DNA from: Desulfomicrobium sp. UBA5193
GTDB lineage: Bacteria; Desulfobacterota; Desulfovibrionia; Desulfovibrionales; Desulfomicrobiaceae
Assembly (NCBI GenBank): GCA_002412965.1
Contig: DHWB01000003.1
Coordinates: 648,320-712,319 of the forward strand
DNA: 64,000 nt
Reading direction: 5' to 3'
In this document: positions 1-9,513 of the stretch, piece after piece
Numbering within the stretch: position 1 is the stretch's first letter
Layout: each line of letters starts with the position of its first letter
Made by a program: the position numbers and the translations under genes
The notes under the pieces: generated by a model
What the model was told of the DNA's origin: nothing
The model's database searches: none
What the model saw: only the letters and a program-made list of their open reading frames with translations

Positions 1-2
1 CG

Positions 3-461
3 TGCGGAGCCTTTCAGGTGGTGGACAGACGCGCTCTCTTGCCCGAGCTTTTCGCCGAAGGCGAGCTTGCCCTCTTTTCCGACATGTCCGAACTCGTGCA
101 GGCCATCGAGTTCTACCGGGCCAACCCTGAAGCACGGGCAGAAGTCGCGGGCAGGGGAAGGGCCCGGGTTCTGGCTGAGCATACCTACGCACACCGCATG
201 CAGACCTTGCTGCAGCGGGCAGAGGGGCTCATGCCTGACAAGCAGGTGGCGGCGAGTGGGTGGCAGGCCGAGATTCCTCCTCATCTGCGTTCGGAACTGG
301 AGGCGCTGCTTACCAGATTGGAACTTGCGCCTACAGTGAATTTTGAAGACCTGGTCTGGACCGTGCGAAATCAGCAGGGACGTCTTGATCGGCTGGAAAC
401 TGCCATCCTTTTTCTGGACGAGTGGAAAAAACAGTACTCGTCCGCGCGCCCCGGCAAATAA
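3..461 (+). CDS. Glycosyltransferase, C-terminal part (cut by window edge)
   Basis: The frame is open from base 3, so the gene begins upstream of the window. The visible start reads CGAFQVVDRRALLPELF, followed by a segment on reprimanding helices (VQAIEFYRANPEARAEVAGRGRARVLAEHTYAHR). This is the usual end of CgeB-like / group 1 glycosyltransferases, where the second Rossmann domain closes with the nucleotide-sugar loop and C-terminal helices. About 70 further residues form a tail that I do not recognise. The GTG at 18 is only an internal codon. Substrate cannot be judged from this fragment. Family call is moderately sure. Confidence 0.6.
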   Translation, partial: CGAFQVVDRRALLPELFAEGELALFSDMSELVQAIEFYRANPEARAEVAGRGRARVLAEHTYAHRMQTLLQRAEGLMPDKQVAASGWQAEIPPHLRSELEALLTRLELAPTVNFEDLVWTVRNQQGRLDRLETAILFLDEWKKQYSSARPGK

Positions 462-562
462 AATTTGCCGCATTGTCCCGAAAAGGGAGCGAAAAAAAGG
501 ATTGAAACTCTTTTTGCCCGCAGGTAGTCAGACTATTCCCATTTTATCGACTAGGAGTTTTC

Positions 563-1204
563 ATGCACAAGCCATCCATTGGCCTTTCCCTCGAAGGTCT
601 GCCCTTTATCTTTTTGACCGCCATCGCCACCCTCACCTTTGCCATCATCGACTGCTGGTTCATGGCCACGCTTCTTCTGGTGGCGTTGTTCTTTATCCTC
701 AATTTCTTTCGCGATCCGGAGCGAGTGGTGCCGCAGAATCCCGGCGTGGCCGTCTCTCCGGCAGACGGCAAGGTCATCAAGATCGAAACCATGCGTGACC
801 CTCTGACCGGCGAGGATCGCACGGCCATCTGCGTGTTCATGAATGTCTTCAACGTGCACGTGAACCGCATGCCCGTGGCCGGACGCATCGCCCGCATCTC
901 CTATTTCGGGGGCAAGTTCATCAACGCTTCCTTCGACAAGGCTTCCGTTGACAACGAGCGCAACGCCGTGCTGGTGGAGGATGCGGATGGCCGGAGCTGG
1001 ACCATGGTGCAGATCGCCGGGTTGATCGCGCGGCGCATCATCTGTTGGGCGGAGGAGGGGGATACCCTTGCTCGGGGACAGCGTTTCGGACTGATCAAGT
1101 TCGGATCCAGAGTTGACCTTTACGTTCCGACTGATTATGTACCTACTGTTCGCATAGGTGAACAGGTTTTTGCCGGACAGTCCATTCTGGCTCGCAAAAA
1201 CTAA
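563..1204 (+). CDS. psd: Phosphatidylserine decarboxylase, short form
   Basis: Makes phosphatidylethanolamine from phosphatidylserine at the inner membrane. The protein is 213 residues, the length of the short (archaeal-type) Psd rather than the roughly 300-residue enteric form. An N-terminal hydrophobic hairpin (about residues 10-45) is followed by the FFRDPER and SPADGKV motifs, NVHVNR, and near residue 180 KFGSRVDLYVP. The GS pair there is the expected self-cleavage site that yields the pyruvoyl cofactor. Start ATG 563 has AGGAG at 553-557. pssA follows 36 bases later, so the two steps of phosphatidylethanolamine synthesis are adjacent. Confident. Confidence 0.93.
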   Translation: MHKPSIGLSLEGLPFIFLTAIATLTFAIIDCWFMATLLLVALFFILNFFRDPERVVPQNPGVAVSPADGKVIKIETMRDPLTGEDRTAICVFMNVFNVHVNRMPVAGRIARISYFGGKFINASFDKASVDNERNAVLVEDADGRSWTMVQIAGLIARRIICWAEEGDTLARGQRFGLIKFGSRVDLYVPTDYVPTVRIGEQVFAGQSILARKN

Positions 1205-1240
1205 CAACGGATCTTTCCGGGACTCTTTTTCAGGACGACA

Positions 1241-1999
1241 ATGGAACATACCAAACCCAAGCATCGGGGATACTATCTGCTCCCCAACATGATGACCATG
1301 GCCAGCCTGCTGACTGGCTTCTTGGGTATTTTGTGGTCCATTGAAGGACGCTTCGAGATGGCGGCCGTGGCCATCATCGTCAGCTGCGTCTTCGACGGTC
1401 TGGACGGGAAACTTGCCCGTCTGACCAATTCCGCCTCTGATTTCGGGGTCCAGCTCGATTCCCTCGTCGATCTGGTCGCTTTCGGAGTCGGTCCGGCCGT
1501 GATGATCTATCAATGGCACACACACGATTTCGGACGCCTGGGCATCATGGCATCCTTTCTGGTCATTGCCTGCGGTTCTCTGCGTCTGGCGAGGTTCAAC
1601 ATCCAGACCGGCAAGATCAGCAAGAAGTTTTTCATTGGCCTGCCCATTCCCGCAGCGGCCTGCACCTTGGCTACCTTTGTTCTCTTTTCGTCCTACATCC
1701 CCGAAACCATGGCCACCTGGGTGCCCAACTTCACCCTTGTGCTGGCTTTTCTGGTTTCCATTCTCATGGTCAGCAATGTCCGCTACGCGTCCTTCAAGGA
1801 TGCCGAGGTCATTCGCGCTCATCGCTTCAGCGCCACGGTGACGGCACTGCTCATTTTCGTGCTGGTCGCCTCCGAACCCAAACTCCTGAGCTTTGTTTTT
1901 TTCATCGGTTACATCATTTCCGGTCTTATCTACACCTACTTCATTCTGCCCCTACGCGGGAAATCCTTCCTACGAGAGTCTTCTCAAAAGATCTCGTAA
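1241..1999 (+). CDS. pssA: CDP-diacylglycerol--serine O-phosphatidyltransferase
   Basis: Integral membrane enzyme joining CDP-diacylglycerol and serine to give phosphatidylserine, the substrate of the psd product just upstream. The 252-residue protein carries the CDP-alcohol phosphotransferase signature around residues 50-75: DGLDGKLAR, then a G and two aspartates in FGVQLDSLVD. About seven hydrophobic stretches cover the rest, fitting the polytopic family. It lies in the same direction as psd with a 36-base gap, so co-transcription is likely. Confident. Confidence 0.94.
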   Translation: MEHTKPKHRGYYLLPNMMTMASLLTGFLGILWSIEGRFEMAAVAIIVSCVFDGLDGKLARLTNSASDFGVQLDSLVDLVAFGVGPAVMIYQWHTHDFGRLGIMASFLVIACGSLRLARFNIQTGKISKKFFIGLPIPAAACTLATFVLFSSYIPETMATWVPNFTLVLAFLVSILMVSNVRYASFKDAEVIRAHRFSATVTALLIFVLVASEPKLLSFVFFIGYIISGLIYTYFILPLRGKSFLRESSQKIS

Positions 2000-2113
2000 A
2001 GGACACACGTAACCCCCTCATATTCGTTTGCAGGAAACGGCCATCCCGGCGCATAAGCAGCCAGGATCAGTCGCATTCAAATTTTGCCAATCCACCATAA
2101 GAAGGAGATCAAC

Positions 2114-3646
2114 ATGACAGAAAGAATTTTCATTTTCGATACGACGTTGCGTGACGGCGAGCAGTCCCCCGGCGCGACCATGAACCGCAATGAGAAAGTC
2201 CGTCTGGCCCGGCAGCTCGAGCACCTTGGCGTGGACATCATCGAAGCCGGATTTCCGGCCGCGAGCCAGGGCGATTTCGAAGCGGTGAGGGACATCGCCC
2301 TGGCCGTGCAGGGCTGTCAGGTCGCCGGGCTCTGCCGTGCACTGCCCTCGGACATCGACCGTGCCTGGGAAGCGGTCCAGGGCAATCCGCAGGGCCGCAT
2401 CCATACATTCCTGGCCACCTCGGACATTCATATGAAGTACAAGCTGCGCAAGGAACGCCATGAGGTCCTCGACATGGCCGAGGCGGCGGTCAAATACGCG
2501 GTTTCCAAGACGTCCAATGTGGAATTCTCGGCCGAGGACGCCTCCCGCTCCGACTGGGCCTTCCTGGCCCAGGTTTTCGAGCGCGTCATCGCTGCCGGCG
2601 CGACGACCATCAACGTCCCGGACACGGTCGGTTACACCCAGCCCCAGGAATTCGCCGAGCTGATCAAATATCTGCTGGCAAACGTCCCGAACAGCCACAA
2701 GGCCGTTTTCTCCGTGCACTGCCACAACGACCTCGGGCTGGCCACGGCCAACACCCTGGCCGCCTTGAAGGCCGGCGCGCGGCAGGCCGAGGTGACCTTG
2801 AGCGGCATCGGCGAGCGGGCGGGCAACGCGGCCCTGGAAGAGGTGGTCATGTCCATGGACGTGCGCAAGGAGTTCTACCAGCTGACCACGAACATCAAGA
2901 AGGAGCAGATTTTCCCCTCCACTCGGCTCTTGTCTTTGATCATCGGGCAGCCTATACCCCCCTACAAATCGATTATCGGTGCCAATGCCTTTGCCCATGA
3001 GTCCGGCATCCATCAGGACGGGGTGCTCAAGAACCGTCTGACATATGAGATCATGACCCCGGAATCCGTGGGGCGCCAGGAAGAGGACATGGTGCTGGGC
3101 AAGCATTCGGGCCGGGCCGCCTTTGACAAGCGTCTGAAAGATCTCGGCTACCGCCTCGACGAGGAGCAGCTGGGCATTGTCTTCACCGCCATGAAGAAGC
3201 TGGCCGATCGAAAGAAGGAAATTTTCGTCGAAGACCTCGAAGCGGTCGTGCTCGATGAGATTTTCCGCATTCCGGACAAGTACCGCCTGGAATACCTGAG
3301 CGCGTTGAGCGGCAACATGGCCATCCCCAACGCGGTCGTCAAAATGTACGTGGACGGCGAAGAACGGATACTGTCGGATTTCGGGACCGGCCCCATCGAT
3401 GCTGTTTTCAACACTATCGGCAAGGTCGTGGGGCGTAGCCCCAAACTGATCCGCTATGCCGTCAACGCCATAACCGGCGGCACCGATGCCCAGGGCGAGG
3501 TGACCGTCAAGATAGAAGAAAACGGCAAAACATCGGTGGGCCGCGCCTCTGACGCGGACATCATCGTGGCTAGCGCCAAGGCCTATCTGAACGCCTTGAA
3601 CCGCTTGGCCAAAAGAGAGGAGGATACCATATGCGCCAGACTTTAG
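2114..3646 (+). CDS. leuA: 2-isopropylmalate synthase
   Basis: First committed step of leucine synthesis: condenses acetyl-CoA with 2-oxoisovalerate. The 510-residue protein has the catalytic TIM barrel with [16 protein letters not shown] at the N-terminus and the metal-binding [14 protein letters not shown] segment near residue 205. The C-terminal third (about 385-510) fits the LeuA regulatory domain that binds leucine. Start ATG 2114 was chosen because GAAGGAGATC stands 4 bases upstream; the longer reading frame from 2084 has no such site. The end overlaps leuC by 16 bases. I see no leucine-rich leader or attenuator in 2000-2113. Confident. Confidence 0.96.
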   Translation: MTERIFIFDTTLRDGEQSPGATMNRNEKVRLARQLEHLGVDIIEAGFPAASQGDFEAVRDIALAVQGCQVAGLCRALPSDIDRAWEAVQGNPQGRIHTFLATSDIHMKYKLRKERHEVLDMAEAAVKYAVSKTSNVEFSAEDASRSDWAFLAQVFERVIAAGATTINVPDTVGYTQPQEFAELIKYLLANVPNSHKAVFSVHCHNDLGLATANTLAALKAGARQAEVTLSGIGERAGNAALEEVVMSMDVRKEFYQLTTNIKKEQIFPSTRLLSLIIGQPIPPYKSIIGANAFAHESGIHQDGVLKNRLTYEIMTPESVGRQEEDMVLGKHSGRAAFDKRLKDLGYRLDEEQLGIVFTAMKKLADRKKEIFVEDLEAVVLDEIFRIPDKYRLEYLSALSGNMAIPNAVVKMYVDGEERILSDFGTGPIDAVFNTIGKVVGRSPKLIRYAVNAITGGTDAQGEVTVKIEENGKTSVGRASDADIIVASAKAYLNALNRLAKREEDTICARL

Positions 3647-4893
3647 CTCAGAAAATACTGCAACGTCATACAGACCAGCCCATCACCGCGGACGGACAGA
3701 TCGTCCAGTGCCGCGTCTCCCTGGTGCTGGCCAACGATATAACCGCGCCCCTCGCCATCAAGTCCATTCGTGGGATGGGCGTGAAGAAGGTTTTTGACAA
3801 GGACCGCGTGGCCCTGGTCTGTGATCACTTCACGCCGAACAAGGACATTGATTCCGCTGAGCAGGTCAAGGTCGTGCGTGATTTCGCCCGTGAAATGGAC
3901 ATCACCCATTATTATGAAGGCGGAAACGTGGGTGTGGAACACGCCATCCTGCCCGAATACGGACTGGTCGGACCCGGCGACATCATCGTCGGCGCGGACA
4001 GCCACACCTGCACCTACGGAGGCCTCGGCGCCTTCGCCACGGGCCTCGGCAGCACGGACATCGCCGCGGCCATGGCCCTGGGCGAGACCTGGTTCAAGGT
4101 GCCGGAGACCATCCGCGTCAACTTCACGGGCAAGCTGCCCGAGCATGTCGGCGGCAAGGATCTTGTCCTCTTCACCATCGCCCAGACCGGCGTGGCCGGA
4201 GCCCTTTACAAGGCCCTGGAATTCGGCGGCGAGGTCATCGACGGTCTGTCCGTCGAGGCTCGCATGACCATGGCCAACATGGCCATTGAGGCCGGCGGCA
4301 AGGTCGGGCTCTTTGCGGCCGACGAAAAGACCCTGGCCTATTGCAAGGCTCATGGACGCCACGGCGACACGCCCATAGCGGCCGACGAGGGCGCCGCATA
4401 CTGGAAGGAGATGACTTTCGATGTGTCGTCCTTTTCGCCCCAGATCGCCTGTCCGCACCTGCCGGACAACGTCCGTCCGGTGGAAGAGGTCAGCGATGTG
4501 CGCGTCGATCAGGTCGTGCTCGGTTCCTGCACCAACGGCCGCATCAGCGATCTGCGCGAGGCCGCGAAGATCATCAAGGGCCGCAAGGTGGCCAAGGGCG
4601 TGCGCTTCATCGTCATCCCGGCCTCTCCCGGCGCCTACTCCATGGCCCTGGACGAAGGCCTGCTGCGTATCTTCCTCGATGCCGGGGCCATCATCAGCCC
4701 GCCGACCTGCGGGCCGTGCCTTGGCGGCCACATGGGCATCCTGGCCGGGGGCGAACGCTGTCTGGCCACCACCAACCGCAATTTCAAGGGCCGCATGGGC
4801 AGCCTGCAGTCCGAAGTCTACCTGGCAAACCCCGCGGTTGCCGCAGCCACGGCCGTGACCGGGTTCATCACGCACCCGGCCACGCTGGCGTAA
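3631..4893 (+). CDS. leuC: 3-isopropylmalate dehydratase large subunit
   Basis: Aconitase-family subunit that isomerises 2- to 3-isopropylmalate together with LeuD. The 420-residue chain has the cluster ligands expected for a [4Fe-4S] hydro-lyase: one cysteine in LGSCTNGR (near residue 300) and two in PTCGPCLGG (near residue 360). GADSHTCTYGGLGAFATG, a family hallmark, is near residue 120. This is the shorter class found in archaea and many anaerobes rather than the 466-residue enteric form. Start ATG 3631 lies inside the end of leuA with GGAGG at 3619-3623, which suggests translational coupling. Confident. Confidence 0.95.
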   Translation: MRQTLAQKILQRHTDQPITADGQIVQCRVSLVLANDITAPLAIKSIRGMGVKKVFDKDRVALVCDHFTPNKDIDSAEQVKVVRDFAREMDITHYYEGGNVGVEHAILPEYGLVGPGDIIVGADSHTCTYGGLGAFATGLGSTDIAAAMALGETWFKVPETIRVNFTGKLPEHVGGKDLVLFTIAQTGVAGALYKALEFGGEVIDGLSVEARMTMANMAIEAGGKVGLFAADEKTLAYCKAHGRHGDTPIAADEGAAYWKEMTFDVSSFSPQIACPHLPDNVRPVEEVSDVRVDQVVLGSCTNGRISDLREAAKIIKGRKVAKGVRFIVIPASPGAYSMALDEGLLRIFLDAGAIISPPTCGPCLGGHMGILAGGERCLATTNRNFKGRMGSLQSEVYLANPAVAAATAVTGFITHPATLA

Positions 4894-4905
4894 AGGAGAG
4901 AGATC

Positions 4906-5400
4906 ATGACATTCAAAGGCAAAACCCACGTCGTGGGCGACAATATCGATACGGACGCCATCATCCCGGCCAGGTTCCTGGTCACGGCGGACACGGCCGA
5001 GCTGGGCAAGAACTGTTTCGAAGGTTTGGAGGCCGGTTGGGTCAAGCGCGTGAGTCCTGGCGACATCCTGGTCGCGGGCGACAACTTCGGCTGCGGCTCC
5101 TCGCGCGAACACGCTCCTCTGGCCATTCTGGGCGCGGGCATCCCCGTGGTCCTGGCCAAGAGTTACGCCCGCATCTTCTACCGCAATTCCTTCAACATGG
5201 GACTCCTGCTGCTTGAACTGGGCGACGACATCGAGCGCATCAAGGAAGGCAACGAGCTGGAGATCGACGTGGCCGCAGGCACGATCAAGAACCTGACCAC
5301 GAGGGAAACCATCGGCTTCATCCCTGTGGCCCCGTTCATGATGGAGATGCTCTCCGGCGGCGGCCTGGTGGAATACGTGAAGCGCAAGATCGCGAGCTGA
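4906..5400 (+). CDS. leuD: 3-isopropylmalate dehydratase small subunit
   Basis: The 164-residue partner of LeuC carries the aconitase swivel domain. [14 protein letters not shown] at the N-terminus and [13 protein letters not shown] near residue 62 are diagnostic; the latter loop contacts the substrate. It begins 12 bases after leuC with AAGGAGAGAG before the ATG. A 121-base gap with a hairpin repeat separates it from leuB. Confident. Confidence 0.95.
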   Translation: MTFKGKTHVVGDNIDTDAIIPARFLVTADTAELGKNCFEGLEAGWVKRVSPGDILVAGDNFGCGSSREHAPLAILGAGIPVVLAKSYARIFYRNSFNMGLLLLELGDDIERIKEGNELEIDVAAGTIKNLTTRETIGFIPVAPFMMEMLSGGGLVEYVKRKIAS

Positions 5401-5441
5401 TGTTTATTTAAATGCCTCATTCCGGTTGGCCAAGCACCCAT

Positions 5442-5486
5442 ACCCCTTAAATGGGGTGCAGGGGGCAAGCCCCCTGCCCGCCGGAG
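5442..5486. repeat. GC-rich hairpin repeat between leuD and leuB
   Basis: Two nested hairpins are visible. ACCCC at 5442-5446 pairs with GGGGT at 5453-5457, and GCAGGGGGC at 5458-5466 pairs with GCCCCCTGC at 5469-5477 across an AA loop, followed by CCGCCGGAGGC. The pattern resembles short dispersed intergenic repeats of Desulfovibrio-type genomes; that resemblance is from memory, not a search. No T-run follows, so a simple terminator is unlikely. It may tune mRNA stability or leuB translation within the operon. Confidence 0.55.
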
Positions 5487-5521
5487 GCATTCTTCTACAA
5501 TACATAGAGTTGGAGCTTTCT

Positions 5522-6595
5522 ATGAACATGAATATCTGCCTCATGCCCGGCGACGGCATAGGCCCTGAGATAGTGACCCAGGCCGTGCGGGTTCTGGAGA
5601 AGGTAGCGGCGAAGTTCGGGCACAGCGTGGAAACGCAGGAGGCGCTCATCGGCGGTGCGGCCATTGATGCTGTTGGCAATCCGCTGCCCGAGGCGACAAT
5701 TGCCGCATGCAAGGCTGCGGACGCCGTGCTGCTGGGCGCGGTGGGCGGTCCCAAGTGGGACACCATCGACCCGGCCATCCGTCCCGAGAAGGGGCTGCTT
5801 GGCATCCGCAAGGCCCTGGGCCTTTTTTCCAACCTGCGTCCGGCGGTGCTTTTTCCGGAGCTGGCGGCGGCGTCCTATCTGCGCCCCGACATCATCGGCC
5901 AGGGTCTTGATATCATGGTCGTGCGCGAACTGACGGGCGGGGCCTATTTCGGCGAGCCGCGCGGAGAGACCGTGGTGAACGGCGAGCGCGCCGCCTTCAA
6001 CACCATGATCTACAGCGAGTCCGAGATCGAGCGCATCGTGCGCGTGGCCTGCGAGATCGCCCGCAAGCGCGGCAAGAAGCTCTGCTCCGTGGACAAGGCC
6101 AACGTGCTGGACGTGTCGCGCCTGTGGCGCGAGGTGGCCATCCGCACGGCGGCCGAATATCCGGACGTTGAGCTCTCGCACATGTACGTGGACAACGCGG
6201 CCATGCAGCTCATCCGCGACCCTTCGCAGTTCGACGTCATCGTGACCGAGAACCTGTTCGGCGACATCCTGTCCGACGAGGCCTCCATCATCACCGGCTC
6301 CATCGGCATGCTGCCCTCGGCCTCCATGGGCACTGGTCAGCCTGCGCTGTTCGAGCCCATTCATGGCTCGGCTCCGGATATCGCCGGTCAGGACGTCGCC
6401 AATCCCCTGGCCACCATCTTGTCCGTGTCCATGATGCTCAAGTTCGCCTTTGGCCTTGAAGCGGAAGCCGCGGCCATCGACGCGGCGGTCAAGAGCGTTC
6501 TGGCCCAGGGCTATCGCACCGGGGACATCTATGTTGGCGAGGGAACCAGGGTCGGCTGCACGGCCATGGGTTCGCTGGTGGTGGACGCGCTTTAA
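5522..6595 (+). CDS. leuB: 3-isopropylmalate dehydrogenase
   Basis: NAD-dependent oxidative decarboxylation of 3-isopropylmalate, third step of the leucine branch. The 357-residue protein begins [16 protein letters not shown] and shows the substrate loop [15 protein letters not shown], the catalytic lysine region [18 protein letters not shown], the metal-binding [25 protein letters not shown], and [14 protein letters not shown] for NAD. Start ATG 5522 is preceded by GGAG at 5512-5515; a longer frame from 5426 would translate the hairpin repeat and is unlikely. It closes the leuACDB cluster and is followed by an intrinsic terminator. Confident. Confidence 0.96.
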   Translation: MNMNICLMPGDGIGPEIVTQAVRVLEKVAAKFGHSVETQEALIGGAAIDAVGNPLPEATIAACKAADAVLLGAVGGPKWDTIDPAIRPEKGLLGIRKALGLFSNLRPAVLFPELAAASYLRPDIIGQGLDIMVVRELTGGAYFGEPRGETVVNGERAAFNTMIYSESEIERIVRVACEIARKRGKKLCSVDKANVLDVSRLWREVAIRTAAEYPDVELSHMYVDNAAMQLIRDPSQFDVIVTENLFGDILSDEASIITGSIGMLPSASMGTGQPALFEPIHGSAPDIAGQDVANPLATILSVSMMLKFAFGLEAEAAAIDAAVKSVLAQGYRTGDIYVGEGTRVGCTAMGSLVVDAL

Positions 6596-6645
6596 ACTTC
6601 CTGGCGCGCGCACTGTTGTGCAACGCCTTGAAATATGGAAATGTC

Positions 6646-6677
6646 GGGCAGGTCATGATGACCTGCCCATTTTTTTT
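6646..6677 (+). terminator. Intrinsic terminator of the leu operon
   Basis: GGGCAGGTCA (6646-6655) pairs perfectly with TGACCTGCCC (6659-6668), followed by AT and a run of T at 6670-6677. It lies 50 bases past leuB and just before the ribosome-binding site of the next gene, which is why the next gene is not started at ATG 6655. Confidence 0.85.
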
Positions 6678-6690
6678 CAAGGAGCGGACT

Positions 6691-7404
6691 GTGATTGAAG
6701 AGCTGCTGGCTGAAAACGGAATTATGCCGGATATTGGCGACGCCATGTTCGGCGACGCCTACGATCGCTGCCCGGCGGTTCAGAAATCCCTGATCAAGAA
6801 CGCGGTGAGCTTCGCCTATGCCTTGAATCAGCGCGGGATTGAACCCGTCACGTCCACTCTGCGACTCGGCCATGTGGAGCAGACCGTGTGCCATGAGCGT
6901 CTGGACTGGGCCTTCTTTGCCGTGGACCTGCGTCGCTTTCCCATTCAGGCCGTTTTTTCGGCCATGGTGCAGGCCCTGGTGGCCAAGGTCGAAAATGTGG
7001 TCGTGCATGTTTCCGGACCCGTCACGGAGCCGTTCCTGTTCGGCTGTGATTTCGTGTCCGTGCAGCAGGTGCATACACAAGCGCCGGAGCGAATCCTGGA
7101 ATTGCTTGCTACCGCAGGTCAGGGCGTGTGCATTGACCTGGCCGGACTGCGGCTGGACTATCCGCGCATGCTGCGTCCCGACCCTGCCGGGTACGGGGTG
7201 GAGCTGCTCGTTTCCGATTCCGAATACGCCACCGCTTACCGGGCCATCACCGCCGAGGTCTGCGAGCAGGCCCGCACCTATATTTCCTATGGCGGCGAAG
7301 CGGGCTCCGCGCCTGTGGTCATGGCCGAGCGGCTGCTCGGCTGCTGGGCCTGGGATGTCATCACTCCAGATACTTTTCGACGCGTTACATCCACCTTCTC
7401 CTGA
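6691..7404 (+). CDS. Conserved-looking protein of unknown function
   Basis: I do not recognise this 237-residue protein. It begins IEELLAENGIMPDIGDAMFGDAYDRCPAVQKSLIKNA and has no signal peptide or membrane segment. The middle (about 70-150) alternates strand and helix (WAFFAVDLRRFP, ENVVVHVSGPVTEP), which suggests a soluble alpha/beta fold. GTG 6691 is chosen because AAGGAG stands at 6679-6684, downstream of the leu terminator; upstream in-frame starts lie inside the terminator hairpin. It is 12 bases before the EF-G gene in the same direction, so the two are probably co-transcribed. Confidence 0.6.
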   Translation: MIEELLAENGIMPDIGDAMFGDAYDRCPAVQKSLIKNAVSFAYALNQRGIEPVTSTLRLGHVEQTVCHERLDWAFFAVDLRRFPIQAVFSAMVQALVAKVENVVVHVSGPVTEPFLFGCDFVSVQQVHTQAPERILELLATAGQGVCIDLAGLRLDYPRMLRPDPAGYGVELLVSDSEYATAYRAITAEVCEQARTYISYGGEAGSAPVVMAERLLGCWAWDVITPDTFRRVTSTFS

Positions 7405-7416
7405 GCTTGCTACCCC

Positions 7417-9423
7417 ATGAAAAAACACGCCATCGACATCACCACCCGCAACATCGGCATCATTGCCCACATCGACGCGGGCAAGACCACCCTGACCGAG
7501 CGCCTGCTCTATTACGCGCACAAGATCCACAAGATCGGCGAGGTCCATGACGGCAACGCGACCATGGACTATCTCGAAGAGGAGCAGAAAAGGGGCATCA
7601 CCATCACCTCGGCCTGCACGACGGTCAAGTGGCGGGACGCCAGGATCAACATCATCGACACCCCTGGCCATGTGGATTTCAACGTGGAGGTCGAGCGTGC
7701 GCTGCGTGTCTGCGACGGGGCCGTGGTTGTTTTTTGCGGGGTCAACGGAATCGAATCCCAGAGCGAGACCGTGTGGCGGCAGGCCCGGAAATACGGGCTG
7801 CCGAGACTCGTCTTCATCAACAAGACCGACCGTCCGGGCGCCGATTTCTGGCGGGTCGTGCGGGATATCGAGGCGCGTCTGGCCATCCGGCCCCTGCCGG
7901 TGACGATTCCGTCCGCGTCTGTTGAAAGGGGTGTGCTTGATCTGCTGTGCGCCAAGGTGCTGGTCTTCGATGCCAAGGATCAGGGCGCCACGGTTGCGGA
8001 ACTTGAGCCGGACGCCGCCGATCAGGAACAGCTTGAAATGCGCCGCAAGGATCTCATCGAGGCACTGGCCGATGTTGATGACCTGATCATGGAGCAGTAC
8101 TTGGCCGATGAGGACATCACCGACTCCGAGCTGCGGCTCGCCCTGCGCCGGGCGACCCTTTCGGGCCAGGCTGTTCCGGTCTACTGCGGCAGCGCCCTCA
8201 AGAATATAGGCGTGCAGCCCATCATGGACGGCATTGTCCATTTTCTGCCCTCACCGGACGAGTCACATTCCCACGCCCATGTTTTGGAGCAGATGGAAGC
8301 GGAGAAAGTGCAGGCGGAGCAATTCGTGGGCTTTGTCTTCAAGGTTCTTTACGAGGGGCCGCACAAGAAGATATTCATTCGCGTTTACAACGGACGGATC
8401 CAGGAAAACAGCGCCGTGTACAACTCGCGGCTGGAGCGGTTTGAAAAGATCCATAACTTGTACACCGTCCACGCCAATCACTACGAACCGATCTCCGAGG
8501 CGCGCGCCGGGGAAATCATCCTGGCCACTGGACTCAAGGATTGCGTCACCGGAGACACGCTTTTTACCGGCAAGTCTGGGCTGCGCCTGGAAAACATCGA
8601 CATCATCCAGCCTGTGCTGAATGTGGCTCTGGTTCCGGGCAGCGCCAGCGACACGGATAAACTTCAAGCGTTGCTTCAAAGATATTGCATCGAAGACCCA
8701 ACCTTGCAGTCCTTTACGGACGAGGACACGGACCAGCTCATTGTCGCGGGTTTGGGCGAGCTGCATCTGGAGGTCGTGCTGGAGCGGTTGCGCCGCGAGA
8801 GCGGAGTCAGTTTCCGCTATGGCAACCCGCAGGTCATCTTCCGGGAGACCATCCTCGTCGAAGCGAAGGGCGAGGGCACATGCCGCAAGCTTATCGGCGA
8901 TCAGCTGCATCGCGCCCTGGTCAGGGTCGCTGTGCGTCCCGCTCCACGCGGGCAGGGCAATTGCTGTAGCGCGGAAATGCCGCTCACGAATCAAACGACC
9001 ATCGCCCTCAAGGCCATGGAGGACGCACTGCAGGCCGGTATGCTGCAGGGTTGTCTTGTTGCCGATGTGGAAGCCAGGCTGGTGGCTGTTTCGCATTTCG
9101 AGGACGGGCTGACGGATCTCGGAGTACGCATGGCCGCGCTCGATGCCATGAAGGAAGCTCTGGCTCATGCCTCGCCGGTCCTGCTCGAACCGATCATGGA
9201 TGTAGAGCTGCGCATGCCGCAGGACTATGTCGGGGACTGCGTCAATCTGCTCGGAGCCAAGAACGCGCGCATCCTTGATGTTCGCACCTCAGATTTCGAA
9301 TCCGGCATCACAGCCACGGCGCCCATGCGCCAGCTTTTCGGTTTCGCCACGGAGCTTCGCTCACGCACTAAAGGCAAAGCCTTTTACTCGCTGGTATTCA
9401 GTAAATATGATGTGGTGGGGTAG
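7417..9423 (+). CDS. fusA: Elongation factor G paralogue
   Basis: Translational GTPase for ribosomal translocation or a specialised variant of it. G motifs are all present: AHIDAGKTTLTERLL (P-loop, residues 17-31), RGITIT, DTPGHVDF, NKTDR and a CGSALKN G5 box. Domains II-V follow, with LRMPQDYVGDCVNLLGAKNARI in the C-terminal EF-G domain. At 668 residues it is shorter than the usual 690-700, and it is not next to rpsL/rpsG/tuf, so it is probably a second EF-G (EF-G II-like) rather than the housekeeping copy. Which subtype cannot be decided by eye. Confidence 0.85.
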   Translation: MKKHAIDITTRNIGIIAHIDAGKTTLTERLLYYAHKIHKIGEVHDGNATMDYLEEEQKRGITITSACTTVKWRDARINIIDTPGHVDFNVEVERALRVCDGAVVVFCGVNGIESQSETVWRQARKYGLPRLVFINKTDRPGADFWRVVRDIEARLAIRPLPVTIPSASVERGVLDLLCAKVLVFDAKDQGATVAELEPDAADQEQLEMRRKDLIEALADVDDLIMEQYLADEDITDSELRLALRRATLSGQAVPVYCGSALKNIGVQPIMDGIVHFLPSPDESHSHAHVLEQMEAEKVQAEQFVGFVFKVLYEGPHKKIFIRVYNGRIQENSAVYNSRLERFEKIHNLYTVHANHYEPISEARAGEIILATGLKDCVTGDTLFTGKSGLRLENIDIIQPVLNVALVPGSASDTDKLQALLQRYCIEDPTLQSFTDEDTDQLIVAGLGELHLEVVLERLRRESGVSFRYGNPQVIFRETILVEAKGEGTCRKLIGDQLHRALVRVAVRPAPRGQGNCCSAEMPLTNQTTIALKAMEDALQAGMLQGCLVADVEARLVAVSHFEDGLTDLGVRMAALDAMKEALAHASPVLLEPIMDVELRMPQDYVGDCVNLLGAKNARILDVRTSDFESGITATAPMRQLFGFATELRSRTKGKAFYSLVFSKYDVVG

Positions 9424-9454
9424 GGGAGAGAGTCGAGAATAGGTGTTCTCCATG

Positions 9455-9500
9455 AAAAAGCAAAAGCCACGCGGTTGCCCTGCGTGGCTTATTGCTTTTT
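9455..9500. terminator. Bidirectional terminator between EF-G and stress protein genes
   Basis: AAGCCACGC (9464-9472) pairs with GCGTGGCTT (9482-9490). T-rich ATTGCTTTTT follows on the plus strand and GAAAAAGCAA precedes, so the structure can end transcription of both convergent genes. Confidence 0.8.
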
Positions 9501-9513
9501 GGCAGATCCGCAA

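Noticed and set aside
551..1822. 423-codon minus-strand frame over psd and pssA
   Set aside because: Shadow frame; both plus-strand genes have clear family motifs.
2000..2113. Leucine leader peptide or attenuator before leuA
   Set aside because: No run of leucine codons and no terminator/antiterminator pair is visible.
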